Source of the DNA: Methanothrix sp.
GTDB taxonomy: Archaea > Halobacteriota > Methanosarcinia > Methanotrichales > Methanotrichaceae
Length of the DNA stretch: 64,000 nt
Assembly: GCF_024518575.1 (NCBI RefSeq)
Contig: NZ_JANIHG010000005.1
Location: 1-64,000 of the forward strand
Reading direction: 5' to 3'
Shown here: piece by piece, positions 9,465-19,034 of the stretch
How positions within the stretch are numbered: position 1 is the stretch's first letter
How the letters are laid out: each line of letters begins with the position of its first letter
Made by a program: the position numbers and the translations under genes
The notes under the pieces: model-generated
Databases searched by the model: none
Seen by the model: only the letters and a program-made list of their open reading frames with translations
Told to the model about the DNA's origin: nothing

Positions 9465-9953
9465 TCAGGACTCTGTGACGTACTCGCCGTTTCTGAGCAC
9501 TATGACGTAATCTGCGGAGTTCCTCAGCGCAACAGAAAAGCCGGGCTCTGCACCGAAGATTATCGTCTCCTTGCCGTGCTCCATCGCCTTCATGAGCACT
9601 GGCTTCAGATCCGCATCTCTGGTGACGAGCGCTATGGTGTCTATGACAGGGTTGTAGATCATGTCGACGCCCTCCACGGCCATCCGCACATCGACATCGC
9701 TGGTGCATATCACCGGCTCAAATCCCTGGTTCTCTACGGCCTCTACAAGCTTCTCTGAGGCGTACTGGTTCAGGAAGACCTTTCCAACCTTTATGTCGCC
9801 GTAATCCCTGAGTATGTTCCGGATCTCCTCCAGGTCCATCTGGAACTCCTTGCGCAGCATGTTGGGACCATCTACCAGGAGACCTATCTTCTTCCTTCCC
9901 TTCTCCTTCTTGGATCCGAGGTACTTCAGGATGTGCTCGAAGTGTATAGCCAT
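9465..9953 (-). CDS. NYN-domain (DUF88/TIGR00288-type) putative ribonuclease
   Basis: 162 residues. The PIN-like NYN fold is shown by IGLLVDGPNM (Asp28), TSDVDVRMAVE (Asp86, Asp88) and VTRDADLKPVL (Asp113, Asp115), which supply the acidic metal site. The N-terminal ~22 residues are lysine-rich. NYN proteins are RNA-cleaving or RNA-processing enzymes; the archaeal TIGR00288 group has no assigned substrate. A TATA-like CATAATAAAG near 9983-9992 would give a very short leader. Confidence 0.85.
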   Translation of the reverse strand: MAIHFEHILKYLGSKKEKGRKKIGLLVDGPNMLRKEFQMDLEEIRNILRDYGDIKVGKVFLNQYASEKLVEAVENQGFEPVICTSDVDVRMAVEGVDMIYNPVIDTIALVTRDADLKPVLMKAMEHGKETIIFGAEPGFSVALRNSADYVIVLRNGEYVTES

Positions 9954-10437
9954 GATCGCTAATCCTCTATTTCAGAACCCTAATCTTTATTATGTCCACA
10001 GGTCGATTCATATAATTTTCTATCGATGACGGTGGTGTATGGTTTGACCATCGTGGTTTGCAGGCACTAAATTTAACGATCTCTCCCAGATTTTCTCTGA
10101 TCATTTTTATATTACCGTTGAACCTCTCTCAACTCAAAATAGCCAGGAGGTGCTCGATCGATTCGTATGAGGTCCTTGCGTGGAGAGGCACTGCAGGATC
10201 ACCTATCGAAGTCGCCTGCCCATTCAATTCTGTGACGAGTTCATTCTCAGCATCATATGGCATCGCGGGAGTCATGAGTTATATGCGATGAAAGCCGATC
10301 CCTTCATTGATCCGTGCCCTAAATCCCCTCTCGACGCGCGGAAATGCCTTGAACCCGAAGCGGTCGGAAGGCATCGAGAACCGCTGCCTGCGCACACGAA
10401 TTAGCGTAGATACACATACAAGGCGCCCGGCTGGAGA
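9954..10437. other. 484-bp gap without a convincing gene
   Basis: The left 60 bp hold AT-rich promoter-like sequence for the NYN gene (TATA-like elements near 9983-9992 and 10010-10018). The remainder has short frames in both directions but none with a ribosome binding site, codon bias or recognisable product. No repeat matching other parts of the window was found in it. Confidence 0.5.
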
Positions 10438-11193
10438 TCACATGCCGTAAATCCTTCTGGTGTTTCTCACCGTCGCCCTGGCTAGCTCCTCAGGCTCCAT
10501 CCCCCTCATCCGCGCTATGAGGTTGAGCGAGTCCAGTATGAAGGACGGCTCGTTCCTGCCTTTTCTCGGAGAGAGAAACGGGCTGTCTGTCTCGAGGAGT
10601 AGCTGGTCCACCGGCACGCTCCTCGCCAGAGCCTGGTGCTTCACAGATCTGCACACAACTGTTGCTATAGATACGTAAAATCCCCTGTCGACGATCTTCC
10701 TCATGGTCTCCAGGCTTCCGCTGTAGCAGTGGAATACCACCTTCTCCATACCCTTAACGAGATCGAATGCCATATCCTCGGTATCTCTGGCGTGTATCAC
10801 AAGCGGCTTGCCGAGCTCCTCTGCGAGCTGTATCACTCTGCGGAAGACCTCGACCTGCTGCTTTCTGAGGGCTGGATCACTGCACCTGTAGTAATCCAGC
10901 CCCGCCTCGCCGACCCCGATTATCTCCCCGGAGTTCTGCCGGATCTCATCAAGGACGAGATCCACATCCCCAGGTCTCATCCGGTCGAGGGAGTTGGGGC
11001 TGAGGCCCAAGGTCGCGTGTATGAACTCATGCGACCTGGCCAGCTTCAGCGTCTCTCTGTTCGTATGAAGGTCAACTCCAGAGTTGATCATCTCCACGAC
11101 GCCTGCAGCTCTCGCCCTCTCTATAACATCCATCCTGTCCTTATTGAAGTGCTTGAAATCGAGATGGCAGTGTGCATCTATGACCGCTACCAA
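10438..11193 (-). CDS. TatD-family metal-dependent hydrolase
   Basis: 251 residues, the usual TatD length. Metal ligands are visible as DAHCHLDF (His8, His10), the glutamate of GVGEAGLDYYR, HARD, HCYSG and the aspartate of ETDSPFL. The family are TIM-barrel DNases or related hydrolases. It begins 31 bp after leuA on the same strand and is likely cotranscribed, although no functional link is obvious. Confidence 0.92.
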   Translation of the reverse strand: MVAVIDAHCHLDFKHFNKDRMDVIERARAAGVVEMINSGVDLHTNRETLKLARSHEFIHATLGLSPNSLDRMRPGDVDLVLDEIRQNSGEIIGVGEAGLDYYRCSDPALRKQQVEVFRRVIQLAEELGKPLVIHARDTEDMAFDLVKGMEKVVFHCYSGSLETMRKIVDRGFYVSIATVVCRSVKHQALARSVPVDQLLLETDSPFLSPRKGRNEPSFILDSLNLIARMRGMEPEELARATVRNTRRIYGM

Positions 11194-11224
11194 GAGAACA
11201 TCTCCTGATCATTTCTTTGATCTG

Positions 11225-12724
11225 CTACCTGGATGCACGTTCCTCGAGGAGCAGAAGACGGTTTATGGCGCTGACAAGCGCCTCCACCGATGCCATGACT
11301 ATGTCCTCCCGCGCAGACCGGGCGGATACCTTTCTGCCCTCGGTATCCTCTACCCCTATAACGACCTCTGCGAGGGCATCAGATCCCCCTGTGATGGCCT
11401 CTATCCTGAAATCCCTCACCCTGATCAGGCTGTCCTGGCCGAGTATCTCCCTCACAGCCTTGACTGCAGCATCCACCGGACCAACCCCGATGTTTGCGAG
11501 CACCTTCTCCTCGCCCCTGAAGAGGGCCCTTACGGTGGCTGTGGGCGTGATCGTGTTCCCGGTCATCACGGCCACCTCCTTGAGGACGAGCGCCTGCTCT
11601 CCCTTCGCGATCTCGCCCAGGACGACCTCTGCGATGGTCTGGAGATCCGCATCCGTAACCTGCTTGCCCTTGTCGCCGAGCTCCTTTATCCTCCGGAGGA
11701 TCTCCTGGAGCTGATCCTCTGTCGGATGATAGCCAGACTCCTCGAGCACCTTCTTAACCGCATGCCTTCCCGTGTGCTTTCCGAGGACGATCCTGCGCCT
11801 GTGGCCGACCATCTCGGGAGTCATTATGCCAGGCTCGAAGGTGTCGCTCCTCTCTATAACCCCATGGCTGTGTATGCCGCTCTCGTGGGAGAACGCGTTG
11901 TCTCCGACGATTGGCGCGTTTATCGGTATCCGCGTCTCTGTGAGCCTTTCAACAAGCCTTGCCGTCTCAACGAGGTACTGCGTTTTTATCGATGTCTTCG
12001 CTCCGTATATCGAGTGAAGGCTCATGACGGTCTCTGCGAGGTTCGCATTGCCGGCCCTCTCACCCAGACCGTTGACCGTGACCTGGACCTCTCGCGCACC
12101 AGCCTCCACAGCTGCGAGGCTGTTCGCCACCGCGAGCCCGAAGTCGTTGTGGCAGTGCACATCCACGAGTATGTTCATGTAGCTGCAGACCTCTTTCACG
12201 AGCCGGTGGAACGCGGACGGCGCCATGACACCCACGGTGTCAGGTATGTTTATTATGTCCGCCCCTGCGCCCTCAACAGCCTTGAAGATCTCCCTGAGAA
12301 AGGCCGGGGGCGTCCTGGTGGCGTCCATGGCCGAGAAGAGGCACACCACCCCGTGGTCCTTCACGTACTCGACCGCCTTTATCGAGTCCGCGACTATCTC
12401 CTCCCTGCTCTTCTTTATCGTGTGTGCTATCTGGATGTCGGAGGTCGAGACGAATACGTGAACCATGCCGACACCCGCGTCCAGACACCTGTCGATATCG
12501 CTCCTGATGATCCTCGAAAGGCCGCAGACTGTGGCGGTGAGCCCCTCATTCGCTATGGCCTTGACGGATTCAAACTCGCCCTTTGAAGATACAGGAAAGC
12601 CAGCCTCAATGACATTGACCCCGAGCTTGTCGAGCTGCCTGGCGATTATGAGCTTCTCCTCAGGGGTGAGCGATACCCCCGGGGTCTGCTCCCCATCCCT
12701 CAGGGTCGTGTCGAATATCCTCAC
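11225..12724 (-). CDS. leuA: 2-isopropylmalate synthase (LeuA/CimA family)
   Basis: 499 residues with the family start [16 protein letters not shown] (GTG start), [24 protein letters not shown] and the C-terminal LeuA regulatory domain. It condenses acetyl-CoA with 2-oxoisovalerate, the first step to leucine; paralogues make citramalate or homocitrate. The [11 protein letters not shown] and SAMDATRTP segments look more like LeuA than CimA, a judgement from memory. The reading frame continues upstream to a stop at about 12791-12793 without an ATG/GTG/TTG, so the GTG is used. Confidence 0.87.
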   Translation of the reverse strand: MRIFDTTLRDGEQTPGVSLTPEEKLIIARQLDKLGVNVIEAGFPVSSKGEFESVKAIANEGLTATVCGLSRIIRSDIDRCLDAGVGMVHVFVSTSDIQIAHTIKKSREEIVADSIKAVEYVKDHGVVCLFSAMDATRTPPAFLREIFKAVEGAGADIINIPDTVGVMAPSAFHRLVKEVCSYMNILVDVHCHNDFGLAVANSLAAVEAGAREVQVTVNGLGERAGNANLAETVMSLHSIYGAKTSIKTQYLVETARLVERLTETRIPINAPIVGDNAFSHESGIHSHGVIERSDTFEPGIMTPEMVGHRRRIVLGKHTGRHAVKKVLEESGYHPTEDQLQEILRRIKELGDKGKQVTDADLQTIAEVVLGEIAKGEQALVLKEVAVMTGNTITPTATVRALFRGEEKVLANIGVGPVDAAVKAVREILGQDSLIRVRDFRIEAITGGSDALAEVVIGVEDTEGRKVSARSAREDIVMASVEALVSAINRLLLLEERASR

Positions 12725-13084
12725 CTCTTGGCCGCGAAGGTGCTCAAGATGGTAGAAAGCGATCCCACGCAGAAGTTTCTACTGACATGCACGCAGGGTT
12801 GAATCGCGTGGAAGATAAAACTTTGCTTTTCAGCCGGAGGCGCAGATGGAACCGGAGTTGTGAGAGAGATGTCTGTGCGGCGCTAGCGAACTGATCCATC
12901 TGACAGGAGCGAGCAGGGCGCAGACTCCAATTTTTGCCCGTAAGGAAACTATGAATGACCTGCGGAATATGTAAGGAATGTTTACAAGGCTGAGTGCCGA
13001 TAAGATTCAGCCACGTACCATGGGGCATTGCCTGTGGAGATCTCTAGGAAGCTCCTCTCTTCAGGTCGGAGAAGCACCAGGCGC
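12725..13084. other. 360-bp gap holding one copy of a dispersed repeat
   Basis: Between leuA and the UPF0280 gene no credible reading frame is present. Positions 12901-12952 match 32738-32790 with a core of about 22 nearly identical bases (AGGAGCGAGCAGGGCGCA then a T-rich run). At the second site the repeat lies just upstream of a TnpB remnant, so this copy is probably transposon debris. Confidence 0.55.
12901..12952 (+). repeat. Dispersed repeat, copy 1 (TnpB-element debris)
   Basis: It shares TGA-(C/T)-AGGAGCGAGCAGGGCGCA followed by ACxCC and a TTTT run, and then a GTAAG(g)A-ACTAT-like segment, with 32738-32790. A shorter reverse-complement match, GGAGTTTGCGCCCTG, occurs at 35488-35502. 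Confidence 0.6.
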
Positions 13085-13819
13085 CTATCCCTTTGTTATG
13101 AGATCGTATCCAACCCGCGCCCTCCGTATGGGAGGCATGTCTCCCCACACAGCCATCTCATCCCCTCTTATAACCAGAGCTGCGATCACCCCAGTTCTAT
13201 CAACCGCACTGAAGCACTCCTCCAGGCTGATATCAGGAGTGACAGCATTGCCAAGCGCAGTTGCTCCAGCATCTGCTATCGCCGGATCTCTGGATATAAC
13301 GGTCGCGACATCTGCGCACCCGAAGCTTATCGACGGCCCGACGGTCCCGCTGCTGCTGCAAACCCCCAGAATGCCTTCTGCAGGATGAATCTCAAGAGCC
13401 AGGTCCTTTATCGGAGATGCTCCGGCGTATATCCCGACCAGCACAGGCTCATCTGAGCATATCGCTATATCCCCGCCGTTGTCAACGACAGCGTAATCTG
13501 CCCCTGCCTCCACCATGGCCTCGACCGCAGATGCGGCTATCGCTCCGGCGACCGCAGCCATCGGTCCGACGTGGAAGAGGGACGATGCATGGCACATCCT
13601 TTTCACAACAGCCGGGGCATCATCCACAGGGCGATCGTACGGCTCTAGGGTCAGCTGGAAGATTGGGTCAGAGGCTATGAACTCCTCGAGCTGGATCCTG
13701 CTGTCTATTATCGCGCTCTTTGCTATCTCTATGTGCTCCTGAGATCTGGCCACGATTGTGGCTATCGTCTGATGAAGCCTGAAGTGCTCCCGTATCATCA
13801 GAATTCGGTTGTACTTCAT
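13085..13819 (-). CDS. UPF0280 (COG2122, ApbE-like) protein, probable homocysteine biosynthesis factor
   Basis: 244 residues from MKYNRILMIREHFRLHQT. The glycine/alanine-rich central part (HVGPMAAVAGAIA, ADYAVVDNGGDIA, CSSSGTVGPS) matches the UPF0280 family. From memory, genetic work in Methanosarcina acetivorans tied this family (COG2122) together with a DUF39 protein and a NIL-ferredoxin to homocysteine synthesis from sulfide; those partners are not in this window. The frame is open 75 bp further upstream, but the family start fits 13819. Confidence 0.82.
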   Translation of the reverse strand: MKYNRILMIREHFRLHQTIATIVARSQEHIEIAKSAIIDSRIQLEEFIASDPIFQLTLEPYDRPVDDAPAVVKRMCHASSLFHVGPMAAVAGAIAASAVEAMVEAGADYAVVDNGGDIAICSDEPVLVGIYAGASPIKDLALEIHPAEGILGVCSSSGTVGPSISFGCADVATVISRDPAIADAGATALGNAVTPDISLEECFSAVDRTGVIAALVIRGDEMAVWGDMPPIRRARVGYDLITKG

Positions 13820-13974
13820 CGCTATAGCTTTTGAGGATTCTGTGAGAGATGCATCTCGAGAGTGTAGACAAAACCCTTGGTAAGGAGGGGTCAATCAGAC
13901 GAATCGCGCCCTGTACAGCAACGATCAACAGCCCACGGGATACGATCGCTGGTGCGTGCACCACAATCTCGAAA

Positions 13975-13985
13975 GTTATATTAAG
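13975..13985 (+). promoter_or_regulatory. TATA box of the dodecin gene
   Basis: GTTATATTAAG lies about 27 bp before a likely transcription start near 14006, giving a ~20-nt leader that carries the GAGGTG ribosome binding site. Confidence 0.5.
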
Positions 13986-14026
13986 ATATAGAATCATTAT
14001 ATCAATTAATTCGTGAGGTGATTTGC

Positions 14027-14245
14027 TTGAACGGGGATGTATATAAATTCATAGAGCTCGTCGGCACATCGACGGTTGGGTGGGAGGATGCGGTGAAGAC
14101 AGTCGTGGAGACAGCCTCAAAGACTTTGAGGGATCTGAGGGTTGCCGAGGTCACCGAGCTTGATGTGAGGCTGGACAAGGGCAAGATCGTCGAGTACAGG
14201 GCGAAGGTGAAGCTATCGTTCAAGTACGAGAAGGAGGAGGACTGA
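14027..14245 (+). CDS. Dodecin-family flavin-binding protein
   Basis: 72 residues from a TTG start, MNGDVYKFIELVGTSTVGWEDAV. The VYKxIELVGTS start and WEDAVKTVVETASKTLRDLR match dodecins, small proteins that assemble into hollow dodecamers storing flavin. GAGGTG (14015-14020) lies six bases before TTG, whereas the upstream in-frame GTG (14018) lies inside that binding site, so TTG is preferred. It is a stand-alone gene. The conserved tryptophan that stacks on flavin is present. Confidence 0.85.
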   Translation: MNGDVYKFIELVGTSTVGWEDAVKTVVETASKTLRDLRVAEVTELDVRLDKGKIVEYRAKVKLSFKYEKEED

Positions 14246-14744
14246 GAGCGGAGAACCTGCCCGCGCATTTACAAGGCCAGCTCAGAGATCCAGGAGATCG
14301 GAGATTGTTATAGGAAATCAGGCAGAAGACCCCTCCCCTTCAGGGGAGGAGGTCACGTACTCCTGCCACTGATGCCAGCACTGGTTTGTCTCAAAGCTAG
14401 TGGTTCGCATCAGTGGTCCGAGCACAAATCATTTTTGGGACCCCTTCATCGGTGATCGTCTCGAAATAGAGGAGTGCTCCGCTTTCATCCCGGCCTTACG
14501 GGGTCTTCCAGCTTCGCCCTCTCCCCAAACTAGATGGGGGCCGGACCGGGCATATCAGCTGAGGAAGGTAGATGGCACATAGGAACTGCCCCGTGAAATC
14601 GGTTTCACGATAACTATACCAAGGTCTGAGATAACCAGACACCTGCGCCGTCTCTTCGGCCAGCGCTAATTCTGTACATACATTCTCAGATGCGCTTTGT
14701 CGTGGCCGGAAGCTTAATATCCCGCTCTGCATCGATCTCGGCTT
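14246..14744. other. 499-bp gap with transposon-type hairpin and an inverted repeat
   Basis: No credible gene is present. It contains the TTCA-loop hairpin at 14332-14349, followed by AGGTCAC as at other right-end remnants in the window, and a perfect 10-bp inverted repeat CCACTGATGC/GCATCAGTGG at 14366-14375 and 14407-14416. TATA-like CTTAATATCC near 14714-14723 probably serves lysS, whose transcript would have almost no leader. Confidence 0.5.
14332..14356 (+). repeat. TTCA-loop hairpin, probable IS200/IS605-type right-end remnant
   Basis: CCTCCCC-TTCA-GGGGAGG forms a perfect 7-bp stem with a TTCA loop, followed by AGGTCAC. The same loop and downstream motif occur at 32941-32979 and 55191-55224 beside clear TnpB-type sequence. 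Confidence 0.5.
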
Positions 14745-16238
14745 ATGATCATCCACTGGGCAGATGTGATTGCGGAGAGGCTAAAGGACGGTGGCCCGCA
14801 TACTCTGGCCACAGGCATAACTCCATCCGGGCCTGTGCACATAGGCAACCTGCGCGAGGTCATGACAGCTGATGCTGTATACAGAGCTCTTTTGGACAGG
14901 GGCGTGGAGGCGAGGCTGATTTACATAGCTGATACATATGATCGCCTGCGGAGGCTCTATCCATTTCTGGACGAGAGCTTCAGGGAGCACGTGGGCAAGC
15001 CTCTGTCCGAGATCCCATGCCCGGAAGGGTGCTGCAGCAGCTACTCAGAGCACTTCCTGAAGCCCTTCCTCAGATCCATGGATATTCTGGATATAAAGCC
15101 GGAGGTGTACAGGGCGGATCAGCTCTACAAAGAGGGCGTTTATCTGAACGCCATAAAGACCGCGCTGAAAAAGAGGGACGAGATCGCAAAGATACTGAAG
15201 GAGATCTCCGGCAGGGATGTTGCGCCTACCTGGAGTCCATTCGATCCGATCTGCAGGGACTGCGGCCGCATGAACACCACCCGTGTGACAGGATTCGATC
15301 TCGATTCCGAGAAGGTCGATTATGTATGCGAGTGTGGGTCCTCAGGGAGCGTGAGCATGCGTGGTGGTGGCAAGCTCGTCTGGAGGGTCGACTGGCCTGC
15401 ACGCTGGCACATCTTCAGGGTGACGGTCGAGCCTTTCGGAAAGGATCACGCAACAGCAGGCGGATCTTACGATACGGGAAAGCGGATCAGCGAGGATATT
15501 TACAGCTATCCTGCACCGTATCCTATCGTCTACGAGTGGATCCATCTAAAGGGGAAGGGCGCGATGCACAGCTCGACAGGGCTTGTTGTGACTGTCCAGG
15601 AGATGCTCGATGTCGTGCCTCCTGAGGTCCTGCGTTACCTCATAATCAGAACAAAGCCCGAGAAGCACATAGAGTTCGATCCCGGACTTCCGCTCCTCAC
15701 CCTTGTGGATGAGTACGACCAGAGGAGGGGGGATGCAAGAGCGCTTGAGCTCTCCTCCATAAGAGACAGCGAGCCATTCACCATACCGTTCAGGCACATG
15801 GTGACTGCTGTCCAGATCGCACGTGATGACGAGGATCTCCTGCTAAAAGTTCTGGAGAGGAGCGGATACGAGACATCACGCAGGGATGAGATACTCGCGC
15901 GCGCCCGGAATGTGAGGATATGGCTGGAACGGTACGCACCGCCATTTGTGAAGTTCGAGGTGAAGGAGACCCTCCCCCAGGCGGTCAGAAACATCACCCC
16001 GGAGGAGCGCCGGGGTCTTGGCATGCTGGCGGAGAGGATCGAGGGAAAGAGCGCGCCGGAGATCCACGACGAGATATATGCAGTGGCAAACGAGCTCGGC
16101 ATAGATCCGAAGAAGTTCTTCCAGGCGGTGTACCTTGCGTTTCTGGGGGAGCGTCAGGGGCCGAAGGCCGGGTGGTTCCTCGCAAGCCTCGAGAGGGGTT
16201 TCGTCAAACGAAGGCTCACCGAGGCCTCTATCGCTTGA
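14745..16238 (+). CDS. lysS: Lysyl-tRNA synthetase, class I
   Basis: 497 residues of the archaeal class I LysRS, unrelated to the class II bacterial enzyme. The HIGH-type motif is GPVHIGNL (His32-Asn35), and the KMSKS-equivalent lies in [11 protein letters not shown] near residue 270. Zinc-type cysteines occur in CRDCGRMN and YVCECGSSG. It charges tRNA-Lys; a tRNA-Lys(CUU) gene is at 36057. Its start is only a few bases downstream of the predicted transcription start. Confidence 0.96.
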   Translation: MIIHWADVIAERLKDGGPHTLATGITPSGPVHIGNLREVMTADAVYRALLDRGVEARLIYIADTYDRLRRLYPFLDESFREHVGKPLSEIPCPEGCCSSYSEHFLKPFLRSMDILDIKPEVYRADQLYKEGVYLNAIKTALKKRDEIAKILKEISGRDVAPTWSPFDPICRDCGRMNTTRVTGFDLDSEKVDYVCECGSSGSVSMRGGGKLVWRVDWPARWHIFRVTVEPFGKDHATAGGSYDTGKRISEDIYSYPAPYPIVYEWIHLKGKGAMHSSTGLVVTVQEMLDVVPPEVLRYLIIRTKPEKHIEFDPGLPLLTLVDEYDQRRGDARALELSSIRDSEPFTIPFRHMVTAVQIARDDEDLLLKVLERSGYETSRRDEILARARNVRIWLERYAPPFVKFEVKETLPQAVRNITPEERRGLGMLAERIEGKSAPEIHDEIYAVANELGIDPKKFFQAVYLAFLGERQGPKAGWFLASLERGFVKRRLTEASIA

Positions 16239-16406
16239 TTGTGTTGCCCTTTGGGCACTGTCTCTGTGAACCACACCGATCTGTGGATCTGGAGATCGCA
16301 CGACTCGAGGGGTGCTGGAACGGTTCCGCAATCATCTCCGGCATAACACCAGACACCGTAAGAAATGCATATTCGTCAAACCAGATCCATTCCTACAGGA
16401 GATAGA

Positions 16407-16538
16407 ATGTCAGGGATCGAGGAGGCGATACGGAGGCTCGAGGAGATCGCCGGTCGCCACATCTGCGCCGCAAGAAGGGATGAGCTGCTGGAGATCATAG
16501 AGATCCTGAGGCGCGAGCTTGAGAGGGAGAAGACCTGA
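16407..16538 (+). CDS. Small 43-residue helical protein
   Basis: An ATG at 16407 preceded by AGGAGATAGA opens a 43-residue frame beginning MSGIEEAIRRLEEIAG and ending in a lysine/glutamate tail. It is predicted to be a charged amphipathic helix or short coiled coil (EEAIRRLEEI, ELLEIIEILRRELE heptad-like pattern). Codon use matches neighbours and the ribosome binding site is well placed. It lies 168 bp after lysS. Function unknown. Confidence 0.55.
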   Translation: MSGIEEAIRRLEEIAGRHICAARRDELLEIIEILRRELEREKT

Positions 16539-16664
16539 TGCGCCTCTCATGCCAGACTGCATGCCTGCAACATTTGATGATCTGAGCAGGTGCTCTCTCA
16601 GCCCAATCGCATAACCTAGGTCTTCTGAATGCGAAACAATGGGGCAACGGGCATCAGGAGCGTC

Positions 16665-19034
16665 TCAGCCCCTTATCTCCCTCAGGCGCCTGATCGTGAC
16701 CTCCAGCAGGAACAATACCAGCGCGGCCAGAAGCGGCTGCCAGCTGATGCTGGCCCTCTCCTGAACGAGACGCTCACTTGCCCTTCTCGCCTCCTCCACG
16801 ATGCTCCTTCCCGCCTCCTCCTCTGTGAATATCTTCCCACCATTTGCCTCTATCAGCCCTCTCAGCTCCGGGTTGAATCCGAACTCCCTGTACTCCAGCG
16901 GGTAGTTCACGGCGATCCCGTAGTCGTTAACGTAATAGACTCCCTCTGACTCCGGGACGATCGTCACTGTGTATCTGCCGGGGGCTGTGCTCTCGATCCT
17001 CGCGCCCGCCCCGATCCTGGGCGGGCTCTCGCTTGAGACGTATATCTCCAGAGGGCTTCCAGCCCACCCATCTCCAGACTCAACCCGCTCCTTCTCCGGC
17101 CTCGGATCGCCGACAGCCCAGTTCACCATGGACGATATGAGCATAGAGTTATCCTCAGCGTAAAGCGGCTGAGCCCAGGCACTGCCATCGTCTGTGGCCA
17201 GGGAGACGCTCCTTCCAAGTCCGTAGCGCATCGCTGTGACTATCGGCTTTCCGTCTGTCAGCGCCACGAGCCTCTGGGCGCCGGGCTTCGGGGTTACGTC
17301 GTTGAAACCGCTTATCGTCGCATTGATCTCTATATCCCCTGTAATGTAGTGGTTCTCATCTGTTATCACAAGCGTGTATCCGGAGACGTTCTCTGCGACC
17401 TCATGCTCCCTCTCGATCTCGGGGGTTCTCACCGTCAGGGAGCTCGGATACACTGCAGGACGGAAAGTGGCGCCTGTGAGCGATGCCATCTCCTGGAACC
17501 TGCCCGCAGACCCTGCATAGCTCTGGACCTGTATCAGGGTGACCGTTGCGTTCATTTTCCTGAGAATATCGACAGAGTTGAGGAAAACCCGATCGCCCTT
17601 GACCTTGTCAGGCTCTATTCTGCCATCTGATATGACCACAATATCTGCCTCAGCCCTGCTCTCGTTGATGATCTTCCATGCCAGGCGGAGCCCCTCGTCC
17701 AGGTTCGTCTCGTCCTTTCCGATGGGGGTCTGCAGGCTCTTTATGCTCTCCTCTATGACGCCCCTGTTTCTGACAGGCACCGGCTGTGATACGACGTAGG
17801 GTTTGGTGCCGAAGACCACAACGCCAACCCTTGCGTCCCTGAGCTCCGGAGATCTGAGGAGCTCTATCGCGAGGGACTTCTCGTAATCGAGATATGTAGT
17901 GCTTTCACCGATCCTCATCGGCGCCATGGTGCTTCCGGAGATGTCCATGACCATGATCATAACCTTCCCGCCCTCGAAGAGGCTCGGGGATGATACGACC
18001 GGGAGGGCCCTTTCAAACACAGTGCTGTAATAGCCACCCAGCTCATATGCATCAGGACCTCCGACGACGACCAGGCCGCCGCCGCCTGCCACGTAGTCCT
18101 TCAGGCGGTCGAGCTCAGGATCGTACTTGATGTTATCCAGGACGACCGCCTTGTAACCGCTCAGAGATTGTGGGAGAGCATCTGCAGTGCTCAGATCGAA
18201 AAGATCCCCGAGCACATCCATCAGAGGAGAGGATCTGCCCAGGAGCAGAACTCGCGGTTTCGGCACAACGTACACAGCTTTTGTGTATCTGTTGTTACTC
18301 TCGAAGTGGTCCTCGTCCGGATGTATCTCAGCTCTCAGCATGTGCGTTCCTGTGCTCCGGAACCTGTGTGATATCCTGAGCGACTCGTTTATGCTCTCCA
18401 GGGAGCTCCTGAAGATCTCCAGGTCATCCGCATATACCACAAGATCCCCGCTGATGCTTCCGGATTTTCTGATCACTATCTTGAATGGATAGTCTCCATC
18501 CAGAACTGCAATATTGCTTCCCGATATCTCGATGCCTGCCTCTTTTGCTTCAGGTTTCATCTCGACTGCGAAGACCGAGACGTTCGAGCTTCTGGCAAGG
18601 AGCAGGGCATCCCTGAGCGGGCGTCCGCTGTTGCTGTACCCATCGCTCACAAGCAGGATTGAATCAGCCTGTGGCATGTACTGTATGATCCTGTCCCCCA
18701 GCGGCGTGCTCTCGCCCGAGAAGTACCTCAGCTGGGAGTCCTGGATCCTACCGCTCAGGCGCTCTGCGACCTTCAAGTCGAAGATCTCCATGGATGCTGT
18801 CTGATCCGAGAGTATCGTTATCCTTGGCCTGCTCACGTCCTTTGTGTGGGTCGTTACTGTGTACGGGTTCGCAAGCGCGATTATGATCAGGCACACCACC
18901 AGGGTTCTCGTGATGACCAGAAGCTTCCGGGGTGTGCGCTTCGTGTACAGAAGCCCCGCTGCGAGGACAGCTGGGACGAGCCAGAGCAGCTCCGGCCTCT
19001 GGAGGTACATCTCTGTCAAAGCTCCCTCCTCCAT
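16665..19034 (-). CDS. Membrane protein with von Willebrand factor A domain (large BatA/BatB-like partner)
   Basis: 789 residues. Two hydrophobic segments occur near residues 13-65 and one near the C-terminus (about 760-785). The VWA domain carries a metal-ion-dependent adhesion site, MVMDISGSTM, near residue 370. An earlier degenerate VWA-like stretch (ILSDQTASM) sits near 95, with a glutamine-amidotransferase-like region between. This architecture places a large domain outside the membrane. It overlaps the upstream partner gene by 19 bp, so both come from one message. No MoxR ATPase or DUF58 gene, the usual companions, is in the window. Confidence 0.75.
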   Translation of the reverse strand: MEEGALTEMYLQRPELLWLVPAVLAAGLLYTKRTPRKLLVITRTLVVCLIIIALANPYTVTTHTKDVSRPRITILSDQTASMEIFDLKVAERLSGRIQDSQLRYFSGESTPLGDRIIQYMPQADSILLVSDGYSNSGRPLRDALLLARSSNVSVFAVEMKPEAKEAGIEISGSNIAVLDGDYPFKIVIRKSGSISGDLVVYADDLEIFRSSLESINESLRISHRFRSTGTHMLRAEIHPDEDHFESNNRYTKAVYVVPKPRVLLLGRSSPLMDVLGDLFDLSTADALPQSLSGYKAVVLDNIKYDPELDRLKDYVAGGGGLVVVGGPDAYELGGYYSTVFERALPVVSSPSLFEGGKVMIMVMDISGSTMAPMRIGESTTYLDYEKSLAIELLRSPELRDARVGVVVFGTKPYVVSQPVPVRNRGVIEESIKSLQTPIGKDETNLDEGLRLAWKIINESRAEADIVVISDGRIEPDKVKGDRVFLNSVDILRKMNATVTLIQVQSYAGSAGRFQEMASLTGATFRPAVYPSSLTVRTPEIEREHEVAENVSGYTLVITDENHYITGDIEINATISGFNDVTPKPGAQRLVALTDGKPIVTAMRYGLGRSVSLATDDGSAWAQPLYAEDNSMLISSMVNWAVGDPRPEKERVESGDGWAGSPLEIYVSSESPPRIGAGARIESTAPGRYTVTIVPESEGVYYVNDYGIAVNYPLEYREFGFNPELRGLIEANGGKIFTEEEAGRSIVEEARRASERLVQERASISWQPLLAALVLFLLEVTIRRLREIRG

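Noticed and set aside
10058-10291. 77-codon plus-strand frame
   Set aside because: No ribosome binding site, unusual codon use and no recognisable product.
11084-12586. 500-codon open frame on the plus strand
   Set aside because: Antisense to leuA and tatD, both of which have full catalytic motifs on the minus strand; the frame has no recognisable product.
12725-12790. In-frame upstream extension of leuA
   Set aside because: The frame is open for 22 codons but has no ATG, GTG or TTG, and related enzymes begin at or within two residues of the chosen GTG.
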